From: Batillaria attramentaria
Lineage: Eukaryota; Mollusca; Gastropoda; Batillariidae
Length of the DNA: 64,000 bases
NCBI GenBank assembly: GCA_018292915.2
Contig: JACVVK020000014.1
Span: forward strand, 1,289,501-1,353,500
Reading direction: 5' to 3'
In this document: positions 45,482-58,075 of the stretch, piece by piece
How the letters are laid out: every line of letters starts with the position of its first letter
Numbering within the stretch: the first letter of the stretch is position 1
The notes under the pieces: model-generated
What the model was told of the DNA's origin: nothing
What the model saw: the letters and a program-made list of their open reading frames with translations, nothing else
Database searches by the model: none
Translations under genes and position numbers: made by a program

Positions 45482-46888
45482 CACATTTACAGCAACAGGA
45501 ACAAAGCAAATAGCAGTGAATTCACAGTTAAGAGAGAGACTGAGACTCGTCTGAGAGACAGAGACAGCTATGCACTGTGCAGCAGAAGTGGCCGGGCTGC
45601 AGTCAGTGATGGCTCATAGTTCTGATGCAAAACTGTCGCCAGAGGCAGAGGTAACAACATAAGTTTAGTGAAGTACAGAGAAAGATAGTTCTAAAACTTG
45701 CCAGGTTGTACTGATCAGTGATGGCTCTGAACGGCATGGCTTGTGCCGCAGGCATTTTGACTCTGCTGAACTCCTTCCGCTGGGGCATTCCATCACAGGT
45801 AGGAGAGAGGGGGACCCCACCATAAACCTGTCTCTCGGTCCTTATCAGGGGATCACAGAGCCAGCCCTTGGGGGACCCTAGTTCAGCCCCCCCCCCCCGC
45901 TCTCCCCCCACCCCCACCCCTCCCTGTCGCAGCCCCTATCCCACTTCCTGCCACTCTGTCCGTCCCCTACCTGCCTGTCGCACCAAGCGCCGCCTGGAGG
46001 ACTGAGTCAAGGGAGATAGGGCGATAACTCACCCACGCCCGGCACTGGGGAACCGTGGGAGACGCACAGAGATGCCAATGTCATTACTCAATTTTCGCTG
46101 ACACAAGTCACGCGATTTCTGGAAACAATATTAATGATAAGTTACAAATGATAATGATGGCAATCTTGGCAGCTTGCTGCGAGGTGTTCCGCTCCAAAAT
46201 GCGTTGTTCGGTACCAAGACCAAAATTTAACAGTTGAAGAAGAAGAAGAAGAGAGAGAGAGAGAGAGAAAAGCCCGTGTGTGATGGTGGGAACTGAAGGA
46301 GGAGCTGTCTGTATAATTATGCAACTGTGTCAGTAAAGATCTGTAAGGAATGACCCTTTATGTTCTTTAAAAAAAAAACAAAAAAACAACAACAACCTGA
46401 CTTTATATAAATAAAAAAAGTAAAACACAAGGAGAAACATACTGTAAGGATTCATACTCATTGTTTTTACTTTTAAAGTTTCTTGGAAAATCGAATACCG
46501 CGCAGACAGGACTAACACCTGGAAAGCTCTGAGAAGACGCCGCGCAGTGCAGACGACACTGACCACGTATCCGACACCCATCCTCCGAAACCCATGAAGC
46601 AGAAAGATCGACTGACTCGTTCCGCATGAGCGAATGCAACATTTTGCTGGCGGCAGATAGCAATCGGTGGACGATGCAGGTAAAACTCAGGTGCGTGTAC
46701 ACAGCATCAAACAGAATAGCGCGATCCGTCATTCAGACACGAGTATCACCGCGCCAAACTCGACAAACATAGCCCAGGGAAACGCGGCTGGAAGAGGCGC
46801 GCGCATCAAGCATGCAAGACGGATGACTCCTTGGCCACGGATTCCCTGGTGGCGCTAGGGGTGCACGAATCACGAATGACATGGAAAG

Positions 46889-46890
<2 letters not shown>

Positions 46891-46967
<77 letters not shown>
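46891..46967 (+). repeat. (GT)n(GA)n microsatellite
   Basis: About 30 GT units then GA units. Confidence 0.96.
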
Positions 46968-47688
46968 GTCCCCGGTGGCGCGGCTACGGGTACATAACGA
47001 ATAAGCAAAAAGTGATGGGGGGGGGGGGGAGGGAGGGAGGGGAGAGAAGTTCCCAGGTAGAGGAGGAGTCCCCCGACATCAAAGAGCCCGCCCTGTCCCC
47101 CTTTTCCACGCTCCCGTCTCGGCTGTGATTCACCAGAGGCTGGCTGTCTTCGGCGTGCGAGATTTAGTAACCTTTTGACTCTGTTTTCCATACCTTTGTC
47201 TCAACTCCCTTGTTTGTTTGTCTGCTGTCTTCTCCGTCTTGTTTTTATTTTATTCTACATTTTTTTCAAGAAGCCAGCGCACGTCCGCAAAGGAGAGTAT
47301 GCTCGCAAGATCCTGCTTGTACTGAGTCGGGAAAAAAAGTCCCCCCAAAAAACCGACAGCAAACAAACAACAAATTAAAATATAATAGCCTCGCCCTAAT
47401 GTGTGAAACCATGCATCGTCACATGCATGTTCTGTTTGCTTCTGTCGGTCGTTAAACATGAACAATGGCGACCTGAAATCCAGGCCCATCCAACTCATAG
47501 AAACCTTGACACAATCTTGACATCAGCGACAATTGAAAGCCGTGGCTGTGCACATGAAACCAAGACATCCTGAATTTCTCTCTCGAGACCATGGAAACCT
47601 TAGAACATTTCACTGAACACGATTGTTTTTATTGTTGACAGCACACGAATTTGAATCAACCACAAAGCACGCTGCTGATGGAAGCACA

Positions 47689-47691
<3 letters not shown>

Positions 47692-47749
<58 letters not shown>

Positions 47750-47788
47750 CGCGCGCGCGTGCGTGCGTGCATGTGTGCGTGCGTGTGT
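47692..47788 (+). repeat. (GT)n plus mixed GC/GT microsatellite
   Basis: About 26 GT units then GCGCGCGCGTGCGTGCGTGC. A C run and an A run follow at 47818-47848. Confidence 0.95.
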
Positions 47789-48196
47789 TCTGCTGCCTCC
47801 AGTACTAAACGAAAAACACCCCCCCCCCCCAAAAAAAAAAAAAAAAAAGTCGTCCTTTACGCGGAATCGAAATGCGTGCCAATGCTGAGAGTATAGTACA
47901 TGTACAAATCTCCGATCCGCAAAAATGCCAAGCCGAACATACCTGACTTTTATCTTTCCGTTTCTCATCCCTTGCTTCAAGGTGTAAGCACACTGGGACA
48001 AGAGAAGAGACAAGAAAAGAAGCAAGATTCCCTTCAGGTTGCATACCAGAGTTGGTGAAAAAAAGAAAGGGCTAGTCCTAAAGTCACCACGACATTTTTT
48101 CTACATGACTGAGAGACGCTGTGAGTTTGGAATGTGGAACCTTGGTGTCAGCTGCCTCCTGACAGAGCAGAAAAGTCCAAAACACAACGGAGCGCC

Positions 48197-48198
<2 letters not shown>

Positions 48199-48278
<80 letters not shown>

Positions 48279-48303
48279 ACAGTGTGTGTGTATGAGAGAG
48301 AGA

Positions 48304-48374
<71 letters not shown>
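48199..48374 (+). repeat. two long (GT)n arrays
   Basis: GT arrays at 48199-48274 and 48305-48374, separated by a short AAAACAG...GAGAGAGA spacer. Confidence 0.96.
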
Positions 48375-48375
<1 letters not shown>

Positions 48376-49193
48376 TGTCTTCAGTTATGGCAACGGTGCG
48401 GGTAGGGTTTAGCCAGTACTTGTATTTATTTCTTTTTGTCATTTCTTTCTTTCTTCCTGTTTCTTCTTTCTTTTTCTTTCTTCTTTCTTTTTCTACTTTT
48501 TCCTAACAAAGGTCTGATAGAGTAAAGCATTTAGGTGCTGCTGCTTTCTACTGGAATTTGTCATCATTTACTCAGTAGGGGTTTTCGTGTCCAAATAAAA
48601 ATACGCCCCCCCCCCCAAAAAAAAAAAAAAAAAAAAAAAAAGAAAAAAAAAAGCATAGATGTGTCTTTATTGGTCTCGGTGAGACATAAGATAATCTCAC
48701 GAACAGTCAGAGAACTATGTGAAATAATGACACCACATTGCCTCTTTGTACCTTTTAGTCAGAGAGCTTTCTGTTTTAAAAGTGCCCATTTCTTTATTAC
48801 CCGCGCGTGCACTGACGACACCAGGAAAAAAACAAGAGCATTACACTGACGAAGGGTGTCTAACTGTTCTCTTGCCAAAAGATACACACCATACGCAAAG
48901 TTCTACAATTCATTAACAATGCGCGGGGGTGTGCGTCCGTTGCAGGTTATCAGTGGAACAGCTTGTGTGGAATTCGTACTTCTAGGAAACTGATTCAGCT
49001 GTAACACAGCGTGCACGACGCACTCTTTCCCTTGTTTCCCTATTTTGGCATGACGTCTAACTACACTGGGCCAGACTTGGTCATCTGACAGTATGCCGCA
49101 TCTCGTGACACAAAACTTCTGATCTATTCAGCATGACAAGAGCAAATTTAGTTCTTTCTCTCCCGAAAACAAATGCTGCTTTCTATAACCAGC

Positions 49194-49214
49194 CTGACTG
49201 ACTGACTGACTGAC
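49194..49214 (+). repeat. (CTGA)n tetranucleotide repeat
   Basis: Five consecutive GACT/CTGA units. Confidence 0.9.
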
Positions 49215-50870
49215 GCCACGTGTTCTTTTCCGGATCGTCCTAAACTGACTATTATGCTCGGAAACAATGCAGTGTTTTGTCTACTGACTGTTGCTGCACA
49301 CGGCATCCCTGGCCCAACCTTACGGAAAATTCGCACCAGGCCCGGACGGACGGTTCTCGTGCACTGGCTGCACTAAAAACAATGGAAGATCTTCCTGCAC
49401 GACCGAGTCCCAGATTTGGATGACTTGTACAGCTCGGACCATGTTGACCTTACATCAAAGACCGCCCCATAAGCTTTGCGTTCTCAGGAACTTGCAACGC
49501 GGAAACTTTCGTCTCTCTACACAGATCGGGGAAGAAGGCAGGAAGGATGCTGCGCGCAGTCACTGGCCACCGACCGTCAAAAGAGATTTTCAACGTTGAT
49601 CAACGTCCCTTCCTCTCTTGCTGTGAAACTTACTTAAGGATGGGGAATACTTGTGCAAGAGGAGAAGCGCTAGGAAAAAGCAGCTGAGGCTATGCTTTCA
49701 GCGCTGAGTACGATGAAAAAAAAATTCGACAGAACCACCCGTTGTTTTTGCTGTTTTGAGCACGCGCGCGGTACGCGTGTTTGTTTAAACCTAATTACAA
49801 GAGGTCTTCGTGACTCATTAAAAGGTAGTCCTCAACCTTAAAATCTGGGAGGCCTACGCGCCAGTGAGTTGTCCAAGCACGACACTCTTCCACGCCGTAA
49901 GTAAAAAGAAGAAAGTTTTAGAATGTTCAGGGGCACGTGAACTCTGTCTCGCAGTTGGGACCAAGCTCCGTGCGTGCCGTCTGAAAAGGACACAGTCTTA
50001 GGCTGCGATTCTCTCCGGGCAAAACAGAGAGGCCACCGCTGGCTGACAAGGAAGCGAAATCTGAAAAACCCAGGGGGTTCCGTGCCAGGGGACAACAAGG
50101 CAGGGAGTCAGTTCACAATAGCAAAAATTGGGACACTGTCAGCGTGGCTTCAGTCGTGACTCTCGCGGCCTGTGGCTGGATGCAGCATGATGTCACAGCA
50201 CCAAAATAGTGCCCTGTATTTTAGGTTGTCCCTTGTACTTTTTCAGCCAGAAATTTTTGAGAGGGAAACTTATGAGTTCTAAAGGTCGCCTAAGAAGAAA
50301 CGCATCGAAGTACAGATGAACTGAGCATCCATGCTATTTTTGCTCTTTGTAACATACGCCCACAGAAAACATGGAAGACAGTCACAAAGTCGGAAGCTGG
50401 GGGAAGGGACGTAACAGTTGCTGTGGTGTAAGCCAAGTATTTCTACCACAATGCAAAACGCAGCGTCGTCGTTACATTGTTTACGGGAACCACTCGAGCG
50501 GAAAAAGTGCACGGCTGTGTTGTTTAAGCTCAGAAGCAGGCCAAGCGGAACGGAACGGTTACTGAGCGACAGCTCCCGGATTCTGGGACCGGTGCACCAA
50601 TCCTGGACTAAACAACGACCGAAAAACGTTTGACGTCAGAATCGAGACAAGCAACAGCAGAGGTAGAAGGAGACTGGAGACAGTAATAGACTCGAGGGGG
50701 CGGGTGTGTGTGTGTGGGGGGGGGGGGAGAGGGGGAGGGGGGATTGGTGGACGAGAACTTGTGTATTAGTGCACGTTTCCTAAAATAGGACTGAATCGGA
50801 AGAACGCAAATTTCATCTCCTGTGCCGCTTAATTAAATCTTCCTGTTTGATTATTCCTGCTTTTATCACA

Positions 50871-51290
50871 ACAAGCGGGGTCGTCTTTTCCTGTTGCGTT
50901 ATCACCCAGTCAGACAGTTTAAAAACAACAACAAGCGGGGTCGTCTTTTCCTGTTGCGTTATCACCCAGTCAGACAGTTTAAAAACAACAACAAGCGGGG
51001 TCGTCTTTTCCTGTTGCGTTATCACCCAGTCAGACAGTTTAAAAACAACAACAAGCGGGGTCGTCTTTTCCTGTTGCGTTATCACCCAGTCAGACAGTTT
51101 AAAAACAACAACAAGCGGGGTCGTCTTTTCCTGTTGCGTTATCACCCAGTCAGACAGTTTAAAAACAACAACAAGCGGGGTCGTCTTTTCCTGTTGCGTT
51201 ATCACCCAGTCAGACAGTTTAAAAACAACAACAAGCGGGGTCGTCTTTTCCTGTTGCGTTATCACCCAGTCAGACAGTTTAAAAACAACA
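50871..51290 (+). repeat. perfect 60-bp satellite, 7 identical copies
   Basis: Seven identical 60-bp units containing GCGGGGTCGTCTTTTCCTGT and CACCCAGTCAGACAG. No substitution was seen in any copy. Because the unit is 20 codons long, open frames run through the array on both strands, which explains the 139- to 189-codon ORFs there. Confidence 0.98.
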
Positions 51291-52199
51291 ACAACAAAAA
51301 AAACGCCTGGTAAATCGAGTCGTTGAAAACACGTGAATCGATTGACGATTTTTTTTTCTCTTGATGATACAGGTGTTGTCACAAACAGAGAGAGAGAGGG
51401 GGGGGGGGGAGAGGTCGTTGGTCATGGAATGGAACGCCGTGTCACCAGAGACGGGAGATCAATCACGAAACTTGCCAGCAGTTCGCGAGTGAAAGACTTG
51501 CGGCCAAAATTCTTGTACCTGACTTCCTGCTATCTCACACACCTACCGACTCAGGCATAGTAGAGAAGCTTAGTTAAAGATCCACTTAAGTACACCCCCC
51601 CCCTCCCTTCTCCACGGCTTCCTCCGCCCCCCCCCCCCCCCACTGCCAATTTTTCTTTTCCTGGTCCCAAGCAGCTTCTAATTACTGGGACACACAGAAG
51701 CATAACGAGTTACAGGACAAAGAAGAGACCTCGAGTTGTACCACCTCGGAACTAACGCCATGGAGAAGAACTTCGACAAGGAAGTCGCAGCAAGACAGGG
51801 AAATCTTAGGATTACTGTGACGTTACTTAATGTTACTGTATCTGATTACAAACATTCAAGATCTTTCCGCCCAAAACCATCATGGAAATACCGACAGAAA
51901 GAAAAGAGGACCGATTGGGTACTAGTAAACTGACGAGCATGATTAGAAATAACGGGGCGGTGCAAACGGGGAAGTTAAGTATCAGAGATGTATGTCTCTG
52001 TTGCACTGCCGCAAACCACTTTTTGCAAGACAGGGTTCGTACTAGCAATAAAGAGAAGAAGGTGGGGGCATTGCAAAAACAAAAAACAAAAAAAAACGAA
52101 ACAAATAAACAACAAAAAACCTGTCATAACCGCTAAGATCCACTGCACTCACGTTGAGACACCCCACCCACCCCCTTCTCTCTCCCTCCGGCCTTTGTA

Positions 52200-52601
52200 A
52201 TTTGCATAATTCTTCTTCTTCTGCGTTCCCTGTTAATTTGCATATTTAACTTCATTCCGTCAGTTCGCCACTGCGGCTGTGTTTGCAAAACAATGTGACA
52301 GCACACTGCAGACGAAGCAGTCTGAATCCCAGACCACAATTGCGTCATCCGTGGCAACACCTGGGTAATCAGCACACCTCAGTCCGTCCCCACGCAATCT
52401 CATTCGTGGCTTATGGCCCCTTGATGGCTGTGATTATCTCGCCCCTCGACGCGTCCGGGCCTGACGGTATGCAAATTAGCCAAGCCACGCGCCCTCGGCA
52501 TGCGTGCGCAGGTCTGTCGCGTCGGGTTGCGTAAGTGACCACGACCATATACGGCAGAAGTCCGTTTGTTGCCAGACCCCCGGGCCTGAAGGTATGCAAA
52601 T
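52200..52601. promoter_or_regulatory. cluster of four octamer (POU-type) motifs
   Basis: Perfect ATTTGCAT at 52200-52207 and 52236-52243, and perfect ATGCAAAT at 52469-52476 and 52594-52601. The latter two lie in a duplicated block. Whether the cluster is used is unknown. Confidence 0.4.
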
Positions 52602-52700
52602 TAGTCAAGCCACGCACCCTCGGCACATGATGCGCGCGCAGGTTCAGTCGCGTCGCGCTGCGCAAGTGACCACTGCCATATACGGCAAAACTCCCGTTTG
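52455..52700 (+). repeat. 125-bp tandem duplication
   Basis: CGGGCCTGACGGTATGCAAA and CGGGCCTGAAGGTATGCAAA, followed by shared AGCCACGC, GCGCAGGT, AAGTGACCAC and ATATACGGCA. A partial third relative occurs at about 54690 (CAAGTGACCACTGCC). Confidence 0.9.
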
Positions 52701-52926
52701 TCGGTTCAGTACTAGACTCCGCTGCCGAAAATCTGTTTCCAAGTACCCATGGGATTCTGCCTAAAACGGTTCTGATATTAATGAATTAAGACTCTCTTCT
52801 AGCATTTCTGCTGTTTTTACTGAGACAAGAAAAAACAAGATGGCCACTGACCAGCCCAATATGTTGTTTCCATTTAATCACCTGCTGTCGTCACGGTCGT
52901 ACTTTTGTAATGCCATGTATACGGGA

Positions 52927-53045
<119 letters not shown>

Positions 53046-53317
53046 GGAAACAACTGACCGGGCTTGTCAGACCAATCTTGGTTTTGGAGGAGAGACGTCA
53101 AGTTGTTTTCTTTGAAATCTATGACGTTTTCCTCATTGGGATGACGCATAATACATTTGACGTAATAACTTTGACTCGGATACAATTCTTGCAATGAAAG
53201 CAGCCCCATGAAAATTGAAGTGTTGCTGCTGCGCAGTGTAAAGATCGAATTTATACCGGCTCAATGTGTTTAACAGACAAGTCTGCGCGGCGAACGTTTT
53301 TTCACTATGTGTTATGT

Positions 53318-53362
53318 CTGCTGCGCGCGCGCGCACACAGACACACACAGACATACGCGCGC

Positions 53363-53394
<32 letters not shown>
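53318..53394 (+). repeat. GC/AC mixed dinucleotide tract
   Basis: CGCGCGCGCG, ACACAC and (CGCA)n stretches in alternation. Confidence 0.9.
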
Positions 53395-53395
<1 letters not shown>

Positions 53396-53840
53396 GACTT
53401 GCGCGAGCCGCGTTTGTGCATGTGCTCCATTGAGACCTATGTGGTGTTCTCTCACTCTACTATGCTATTGAGTGAGAGTCAGTGGGAAAAACAAAGCTCA
53501 CTACATCAATGAAACTCCCGCTTTCCCCGTCTACAAATAGAGAACTTCCGAAAAGTGACGACACACCCCCACGTCAATCAAACATGACGTCGGCAAACTG
53601 ACGCTGATACAGTTTTGCGTCAGTGCGCGTGTGCCTTTTCTGCGATGTTTGTGAGGCGTGTGGCTTGTGTAAAGGAAATGTGCTTCGAGTACAAATTTTC
53701 GAGTCAACTGACGACAACGGCTGCAGTGAATTTTTCTAATTTTTTTTGTATATTTTTTATGGCACCCCAGGCTCATTATCTATGTATAGTAGGAGCGATT
53801 TTGAGATCTAAAGTGTGTTCACCAGCACTTTCATCAGGTA

Positions 53841-54415
53841 CGGTTTACGCCAAAAGTATAAAAGCGACAACCTCCAAAATTCACTCAGTTGAGAGTCCGT
53901 ATTCATGCTATCTATGTCCCAAAAATGGAGTGGTTTAGGTAAATATTACGCCTTTAAACGCCAGAAAGCCACTTTTTTTGAAAAGGGCGATAACTCGCAA
54001 ATCATGTGTGCAATCGTACCTGGATCGGGCCTTCTATTCAACAATCTTGATTCATTTAGAAACCCCAAATTTGAAATCGATCGGTTTAGTATTTTCGGAG
54101 AAATAGGCATCTGAACTGGGTTCACATGCAATGTCAACTCAGGCTCGGTTTACATGAAAACTATAAGAGCGACCATTTTCTAGTAGTGAGTCAATTCAGA
54201 GTCCGTATTCAAGCTATCTACTGCCAAACAATTGAGTGATTTAAATAAATATTACGCCTGTACACGAAAGACAACCAACTTGTCTCAAAAGGGCGATAAC
54301 TCCCAAATCACTTAAGCAATCATCACACGCTTGAATCGTCTAATGTAACATTTTGATAAATTTGGATACCCCAAATTTGAAGCCATTCGGTTAAGTATCT
54401 TCGAAGAAACGGGCC
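53841..54415 (+). repeat. diverged tandem repeat, period about 305 bp
   Basis: CGGTTTACGCC at 53841 and CGGTTTACATG at 54146 open two copies sharing AGAGTCCGTATTCA, TAAATATTACGCCT, AAAAGGGCGATAACTC and CCCCAAATTTGAA. Confidence 0.85.
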
Positions 54416-54646
54416 CGGACACAATTCACACACGCACACACACACGCACACACATCCGCACAGACGGCACTCACTGAGGAGGAGAACTGCGTTCGGAACA
54501 CCATACGCGTCAGCATCGATGACGCAAGTTTTCTTACGTCATTGTCAGAGTTACACTTGCATAATCGTCTCTGCGGGAGATCGGCAGTGACGTGCGTTTG
54601 TACCACAGATGCTTGCCTATGAACGTGGAAATTTTAGCCCGTCCTA

Positions 54647-54680
54647 TTATGTTGTTTCCATTACTATGGAAACAACATAA
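54647..54680. repeat. perfect palindrome, 15-bp arms
   Basis: TTATGTTGTTTCCAT, a four-base loop TACT, then ATGGAAACAACATAA. Confidence 0.95.
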
Positions 54681-56284
54681 AAATGCCTTCAAGTGACCAC
54701 TGCCAAATACGGAAAAAAAAGGTCTGCGACTAAACCTCAGTAGCAAGATTTGCTTCCAAGCACCCTTGAGTTTCTGCCTAAGCTTCTTTGAGGACGCGTC
54801 CCTGAAAATGCACTCAAGGTTTTACAGGAATAATCCCCCGTCTCAGACTAAACCAGCATGTAAGAACGTGTACTACTCGCTCCCTTTATTTGCTTCTTGT
54901 GTTTCCATGGTGGCCAATTACTCCTCTACTCTGCAAGCCCTTGTGTCCACACAATCCCTTGGTCTTCTCACAACTTATTCCTTCTATTGCGTACAGTGCC
55001 CTGGGGGGAAGGGGGGGGGGGCTGGGCAGCTTACACACAGGGTTCCCTCGTGATACAGGAGCCCTAAACATAATAAGTGATAAGCGGGTTCTATGACAGG
55101 TTTATTGCCTGGGGCTCGAGAAGGGGGGTGGGGTGGGGGGTGGGGGAGGGTCACCTTGTCTTGTGGTGGAGGTCGTAGGCTTACAGAACCCAAAACCGAT
55201 TGTACAGGATGCTGTGCACAAAATTGTGCAAAATTAAAGTCTGCTATAGTGATGCAACACTACTCAAGCACGCTGCATAAGTATACCCATCAGCATGGGA
55301 AGGTGCGTGGGAAAAAAAAGAAAAAAAAATCAATTTATTCACAAATAGACAAATCAATTTATTCACAGAAATACGCATGACTGAAAAGGCTACAGAAATG
55401 AACATGGACCAGAACTCCGCCCAACTCAACAGTGAGGTGCCGAGTGTGCTGCGCAAACGGAGAGCATGTGACTCTTCGCGGGGCTTGGTGCTGTACTGCT
55501 GAGGGACAGGATATACAAAGACTGTCAACATCCCCCCCCCCCCCTGACCCGCGAAACAAGTCACTCCACTGACTGGAGTGTACGTGAAGCATTAAGAAGC
55601 TGAACCTACAATGACCAGACGCAGAGGGGATGAGGGACAACCGCAGCAGTAGCCACCCGTAGGGTGAGATAAGCTCCGCCGCCGGGCAGGCATGAAAAAC
55701 AATCGCGCCCAAGACGAAAGATGCTGCGCGTACAGGTGTTGTGTCACCACCGAAAGGGGCTTAACGAACCGGCTTCTGTCCGTGCTCAGTCAGGCGTGAA
55801 CGACTCCCTTTGTGGACCCACATCACTTTGTTTCACTTACTCACAGACGACTGTCTGAGTGCTGTTTCGCGTGAGAAAAGCCTCTGTCTCAAACGGCGGC
55901 ACTTGCTTAGAAATTGAGCCGGGTGGATTTTAACCTACTTGGCCTCTCTCTGGGAACTAAAAACGCGCGATGGTGAACAAAGTTGCAGCCAAGCAAGAAA
56001 GAAACCCCCTAGAAATAATGAATTCTCTTTCTGAGAGTAACACTCCGTTGAGTAAAGGAAAAAAAAAAAAGTGCTGTGTCACCGTCTGACAGTTCGAATG
56101 TTTGGTCTTGCATCAAAATGACAGGACCAAGGTTATTTACATCCTTCCAACACACACAAGACTCGCTTCATTTTCGACCCCCCCCCCCCCCCACTCGCCC
56201 AAATCAACGTTGAATCACTATCTACCTGTAGCGTCAGCGGGAAACCCCCTCATCCCCCCCCCCCCCCCCCCCCTGACAAACGAC

Positions 56285-56372
56285 GCGCCAGAGTAGCGAG
56301 GCCTCCGTTTTGGCGCAAAGCATCTTGCGCCAGAGTAGCGAGGTCTCCGTTTTGGCGCAAAAGCATCTTGCG
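56285..56372 (+). repeat. 43-bp tandem duplication
   Basis: GCGCCAGAGTAGCGAGG at 56285 and 56328, each followed by CTCCGTTTTGGCGCAAA. A C run precedes it at 56256-56272. Confidence 0.93.
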
Positions 56373-56466
56373 CTAAACTGAAATCAGTGAACCGCAAAAA
56401 GACCGTCTTCAATTTCAGAGCTAATTACCGAGCAAAACCCAAACGGAAGAGGGTAAAATGCTTGAT

Positions 56467-56800
56467 ACGCAAACGCTGTCTCAAGCTGCGTATGCAATCA
56501 AAGCGATCTTACAGAGAGAAAATGGCAATCCTTTATTTTTCAACGTTAGTATATTTTGTCCAAAATGCCAGTTTGCAGTCGCACCGTCGCTAGACCATAG
56601 TACACACGTACAACGAGAAAACGAACACATCATGTACACACAACGCAAACGCTGTCTCAAGCTCCGTATGCAATCAAAGCGATCTTACAGAGAGACAATG
56701 GCAGTCCTTTATTTTTCAACGGTAGCATAATATTATTTTGGTCAAAATGCCAGTTTGCAATCACACCGTCGCTAGACCTAAGCATACAGGTACAAGGAGA
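56467..56800 (+). repeat. 176-bp tandem duplication containing the CTTTATTTTTCAACG repeat
   Basis: ACGCAAACGCTGTCTCAAGC at 56467 and 56643, both followed by ATGCAATCAAAGCGATCTTA, CTTTATTTTTCAACG and AATGCCAGTTTGCA. Confidence 0.92.
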
Positions 56801-56845
56801 AAACGGACACACACACACACAATACACCAGCACGGACATTCACAG

Positions 56846-56846
<1 letters not shown>

Positions 56847-56885
<39 letters not shown>
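56847..56885 (+). repeat. (AG)n and G-run microsatellite
   Basis: AG array followed by a G run. Confidence 0.92.
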
Positions 56886-57748
56886 ACTCAATGGTTTTAT
56901 TGTTTTAGACCAGTCAATGACCCACAACAAGAGTGCGAACAGTGTCACTGATAGAATGAACATTCAGATTCTATAAATCAAACATGAAACTGCATTACTA
57001 CTGGACTTCAGAGAGAGAGAGAGAGAATTGGTAGGAGAAGGGTGGAAGGGGGGGGGGGGCGTAGGCAAAAACCAGGGCAGTATACAGCCCGTGGAAAATC
57101 TGACGCTTTCGGCACATTTATTATAAGCGAAATTCCAACGGTAACCAAAAGCGATTTCTAAGTGAAAGTAAACGCACTCAGCTCAGTCTTCAAGCCGAAC
57201 AACAAAAAACATCATGACATTTTCACGCGTGAACAGAAACCTCACCAGAAGTAGCGCCGCTCAAAGCCTTCTCAATACATTCATCGATACACTGCCGAAC
57301 GGATAACGTCTTGCTCTCTTCCCCGTCCATCTTGGCGAAGCGGAAGCAGCAGAAGACCGTCTCCCAGGTCAAAAGTCACAGCTGGAGGTTTCAGCAGCAA
57401 AGCCTGGATTTGTTCGACTATCAACACCAACTTTGAAGAAATGCTACCAAAATTATGCAGCTTGCGCTGAAACGTGTTGCACGCGCAAACAGAGTTTGTC
57501 AGGTCACGGCTCAACGAAAGCCGGATGCTGACCCGCAGTTCGTACCTTTCAAGTTCAGGTTCTCAGAATCCAAGGAAAAGCACGAATGGACACCGAAATC
57601 TGGCCAATGTTCTGCGGTAGTCCGGAGCTGTCTCTGTGGTGAGAACCACCATGATGGCTGTCGCACACTCAAAACTTCAGTCGACTCGAGTACGAACAAG
57701 CCACACAACTTGAATGTTCTCTCAGGACTTGGCGTCAGTGAACGCAAC

Positions 57749-58075
57749 TGACGTCACGAAAGTTAGGCGCTGAGGCCAAACTCAACCCTTCGCCGACTGG
57801 AGAAGCTGTAGGTACAAACTGTCACTTCTCAAAAAACTCTAAACTGCTGGGATGACTGACCACATCGATCCACAACCTAGGAACGATTCGGAACAAACTG
57901 TCAAACTAAATCGCCCGCGCAAGACTTAATTATCTTTGCTCCGTCTAGCAGTGATCTACCCCGAAACGAGGCCGTCCACCAAGTCACGTGACCTCTGGGA
58001 TTCTGGCATCCAATCCGGGATCGCCGCACGTTCTTCACTGACCCCAGCAGATTGAGGTCCACCCAGTCACGTGAC
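57749..58075. promoter_or_regulatory. CRE plus two extended E-boxes
   Basis: TGACGTCA at 57749-57756 and GTCACGTGAC at 57983-57992 and 58066-58075. The two E-boxes sit in a repeated context (CAC then one or two bases, AGTCACGTGACCTCTGGGA). Confidence 0.35.

Noticed and set aside
50813..51382. ORFs of 139-189 codons on both strands
   Set aside because: They are produced by a perfect 60-bp repeat (20 codons), which keeps any open frame open. No conserved domain.
57455..57751. 98-codon plus-strand ORF and its antisense partner
   Set aside because: No recognisable domain and an ordinary length for GC-richer sequence. It is next to the CRE but without other gene evidence.
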